The notes under the pieces are model-generated. The model worked only from the letters and a program-made list of their open reading frames with translations, had not been told where the DNA came from and ran no database searches. This document shows, piece by piece, positions 62,628 to 64,000 of a stretch of 64,000 bases of DNA (its first letter is position 1; every line of letters begins with the position of its first letter). The position numbers were made by a program, and so were the translations under genes. This DNA is from Salvia splendens. Taxonomy: Eukaryota > Streptophyta > Magnoliopsida > Lamiales > Lamiaceae. The stretch covers positions 24,937,883-25,001,882 of the forward strand of contig NC_056039.1 of NCBI RefSeq assembly GCF_004379255.2, read 5' to 3'.

Positions 62628-63243
62628 CTTATTATGTTCCCACCAAATTGAAACATTTGTTAAAACTTTTTAGGTTTGTCAACTGCATATTAATTTGATA
62701 TTGTTGTCCCCAAACTCGTACAGATTTATTATTGTGTCGCCCTCAAAAGGCATCAAATTAATTAGGGTAGGATATACTTGCACATTATTTTTAGAAAAAA
62801 AAATTCTCTTGTGCTCATAGCTAGCACTATTAAATCGTTTCTTCTTTTCCGTCGTGTCTAAATTTGAAGAGGCTGCTGCCCCACAAATGTGCCTAATAAG
62901 CAAACTGCCCCTTAAAACTCATTAGAGCAAAGGTAAAGAATAAGCAGAAACAGAGATCGAAGAAACCATCCACCAAATGCAAATAAATCTTGGTTGCAGG
63001 AGTGGATCAGGAACTGATATATCAGATATGTATAGATAGAGCAATTCTAACATTCGCATCCAATCTTGCAACAGGGAGTTCGTCATAATTGCGTCAAGTT
63101 ATTCCAGATTAACAACAGCAGCACTAGACTATATTACGTATTTGATTTACATGAAACACGATTCACATACAACAACGAACAACTAAACACACCTTTAGCA
63201 CCTCTTAAACTATTCTTTCAGCCAAGTTTGGATTCGTGTTTCT

Positions 63244-63699
63244 TTAAACTTCAATTAATTCAGACAACTCTTCATCCTGAAAGCCGAAGAATGGTCAGAA
63301 CCAAAAGAAATATTATTGTAGTTGAAAGAAGTATAACTCAAAATGATTCAAGAACTAAAAGGTTAAAATACATTATATTGAATTGAAGAATTTCACCTTT
63401 TGAAGTGCTTCGGTAAGTCGTTTTTGGTCCACAACCAGATCGTCAGGTACTTCCGATCCCCATACGAGATCATGACAAGTTTCAAATAACCTTATGCAGT
63501 AATTGATGTCAGAGTTAGCCTCCTTCCGGGCTATATTAGCTTTCATAAGCTCTGCTGAAGCTTCAGCAGCACCAGTACAATAGCTGTTCCTTACAGTCTG
63601 GTCGCAACATTTGTAACCCCATTCATGATCTTTCCACCATGAACCCCAAACACTAGTGTCGTTGTTTATGTATACATCTTCTTCGTACTTAGCCATCTC
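63244..63699 (-). CDS. SLU7: SLU7-like pre-mRNA splicing factor, 3' end only
   Basis: SLU7 acts in the second step of pre-mRNA splicing, helping 3' splice site choice. Two 3'-terminal minus-strand exons are visible, 63699-63397 and 63276-63244, joined in frame and ending at a TAA (63244-63246). The first reads [19 protein letters not shown], then [19 protein letters not shown], then [13 protein letters not shown], which is the hallmark SLU7 core. After [16 protein letters not shown] the last exon adds only [10 protein letters not shown]. Known plant SLU7 proteins continue for a further 50 or more residues of charged sequence, so this C-terminus is short. Upstream exons lie beyond 64000. It could be a paralog or an alternative 3' end. 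Confidence 0.85.
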
Positions 63700-64000
63700 C
63701 TGCATACATCATTGAATCAACAGGAGTGCAAACAAAATTTTCTAAGGCATAGGGGGGTTGGACACTGAAGTTTCATACTACACAATTCACATTTCTCTCT
63801 CAATTTACCCTTTGAACTTCTCCCTCATTACCAACTGCTTGGTGGTTACTAGAAATCTCAAAAAACATTCACAATAAGTTGGAAGTCCTTAAAAAACAAA
63901 AATCCAAGTGGAACTCGCCCAACATAACATGATGACCAGACAGAGCTTGCATTTGATTGTTATTACTCCAAAACTAGAATGCACAAACAATTCCAAGAAT

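Overview
This is a plant nuclear window (eudicot; the gene set and repeats would fit an asterid such as a Lamiales species, but nothing here fixes the lineage). It is AT-rich, with long intergenic stretches, compact GT-AG introns and very many miniature transposons. Six host genes are recognisable. They are an NPF/PTR membrane transporter (+, 3230-6407), a small CRIB-domain ROP effector of the RIC type (-, 13856-14982), ribosomal protein L14 (+, 25779-27121), a NAC transcription factor (+, 50664-53825), a signal-peptidase-like S26 family protein (-, 56765-60308), and the 3' end of a SLU7-like splicing factor that runs off the right edge (-, 63244-63699). All exon joins were made by hand from splice sites that keep the protein in frame.

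Most of the rest is mobile DNA. 7969-12370 holds two adjacent PIF/Harbinger elements in the same orientation, each with its own ends and TAA target duplication. The first carries only the Myb/SANT-like ORF1 and the second only the DDE transposase, yet both start from a nearly identical promoter/leader. A third, gutted member lies at 31188-31860 with the same leader. 15476-16184, 44276-45048 and 48430-48725 are hAT-like MITEs rich in CGGTT words. 17.2-23.2 kb, 24.3-25.1 kb, 28.7-30.1 kb, 37.4-38.5 kb, 41.2-42.8 kb, 43.8-45.4 kb and 54.2-56.2 kb look like LTRs or solo LTRs. They have a TATA box and often a block of GC-rich short repeats, but no gag-pol. A Copia remnant with gag joined almost directly to a polypurine tract and LTR is at 33.9-34.86 kb.

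38.6-45.7 kb is a decayed hAT transposase gene split by at least two LTR-like insertions, one of which holds a hAT MITE that itself holds a Stowaway MITE. A degraded mariner transposase (45892-47080, -) follows. A Mutator-like MITE with about 130-bp inverted ends and 9-bp target duplications is at 49042-49865. About two dozen Stowaway MITEs (CTCCCTCCGTCCC-type ends, TA duplications) are scattered throughout; four of the five complete host genes carry Stowaway or Tourist copies in introns.

No tRNA, rRNA or CRISPR array was found. The host genes are unrelated single-copy genes and do not form a pathway. The one coherent set is the Harbinger trio, whose ORF1 and transposase sit on separate elements under one shared leader.
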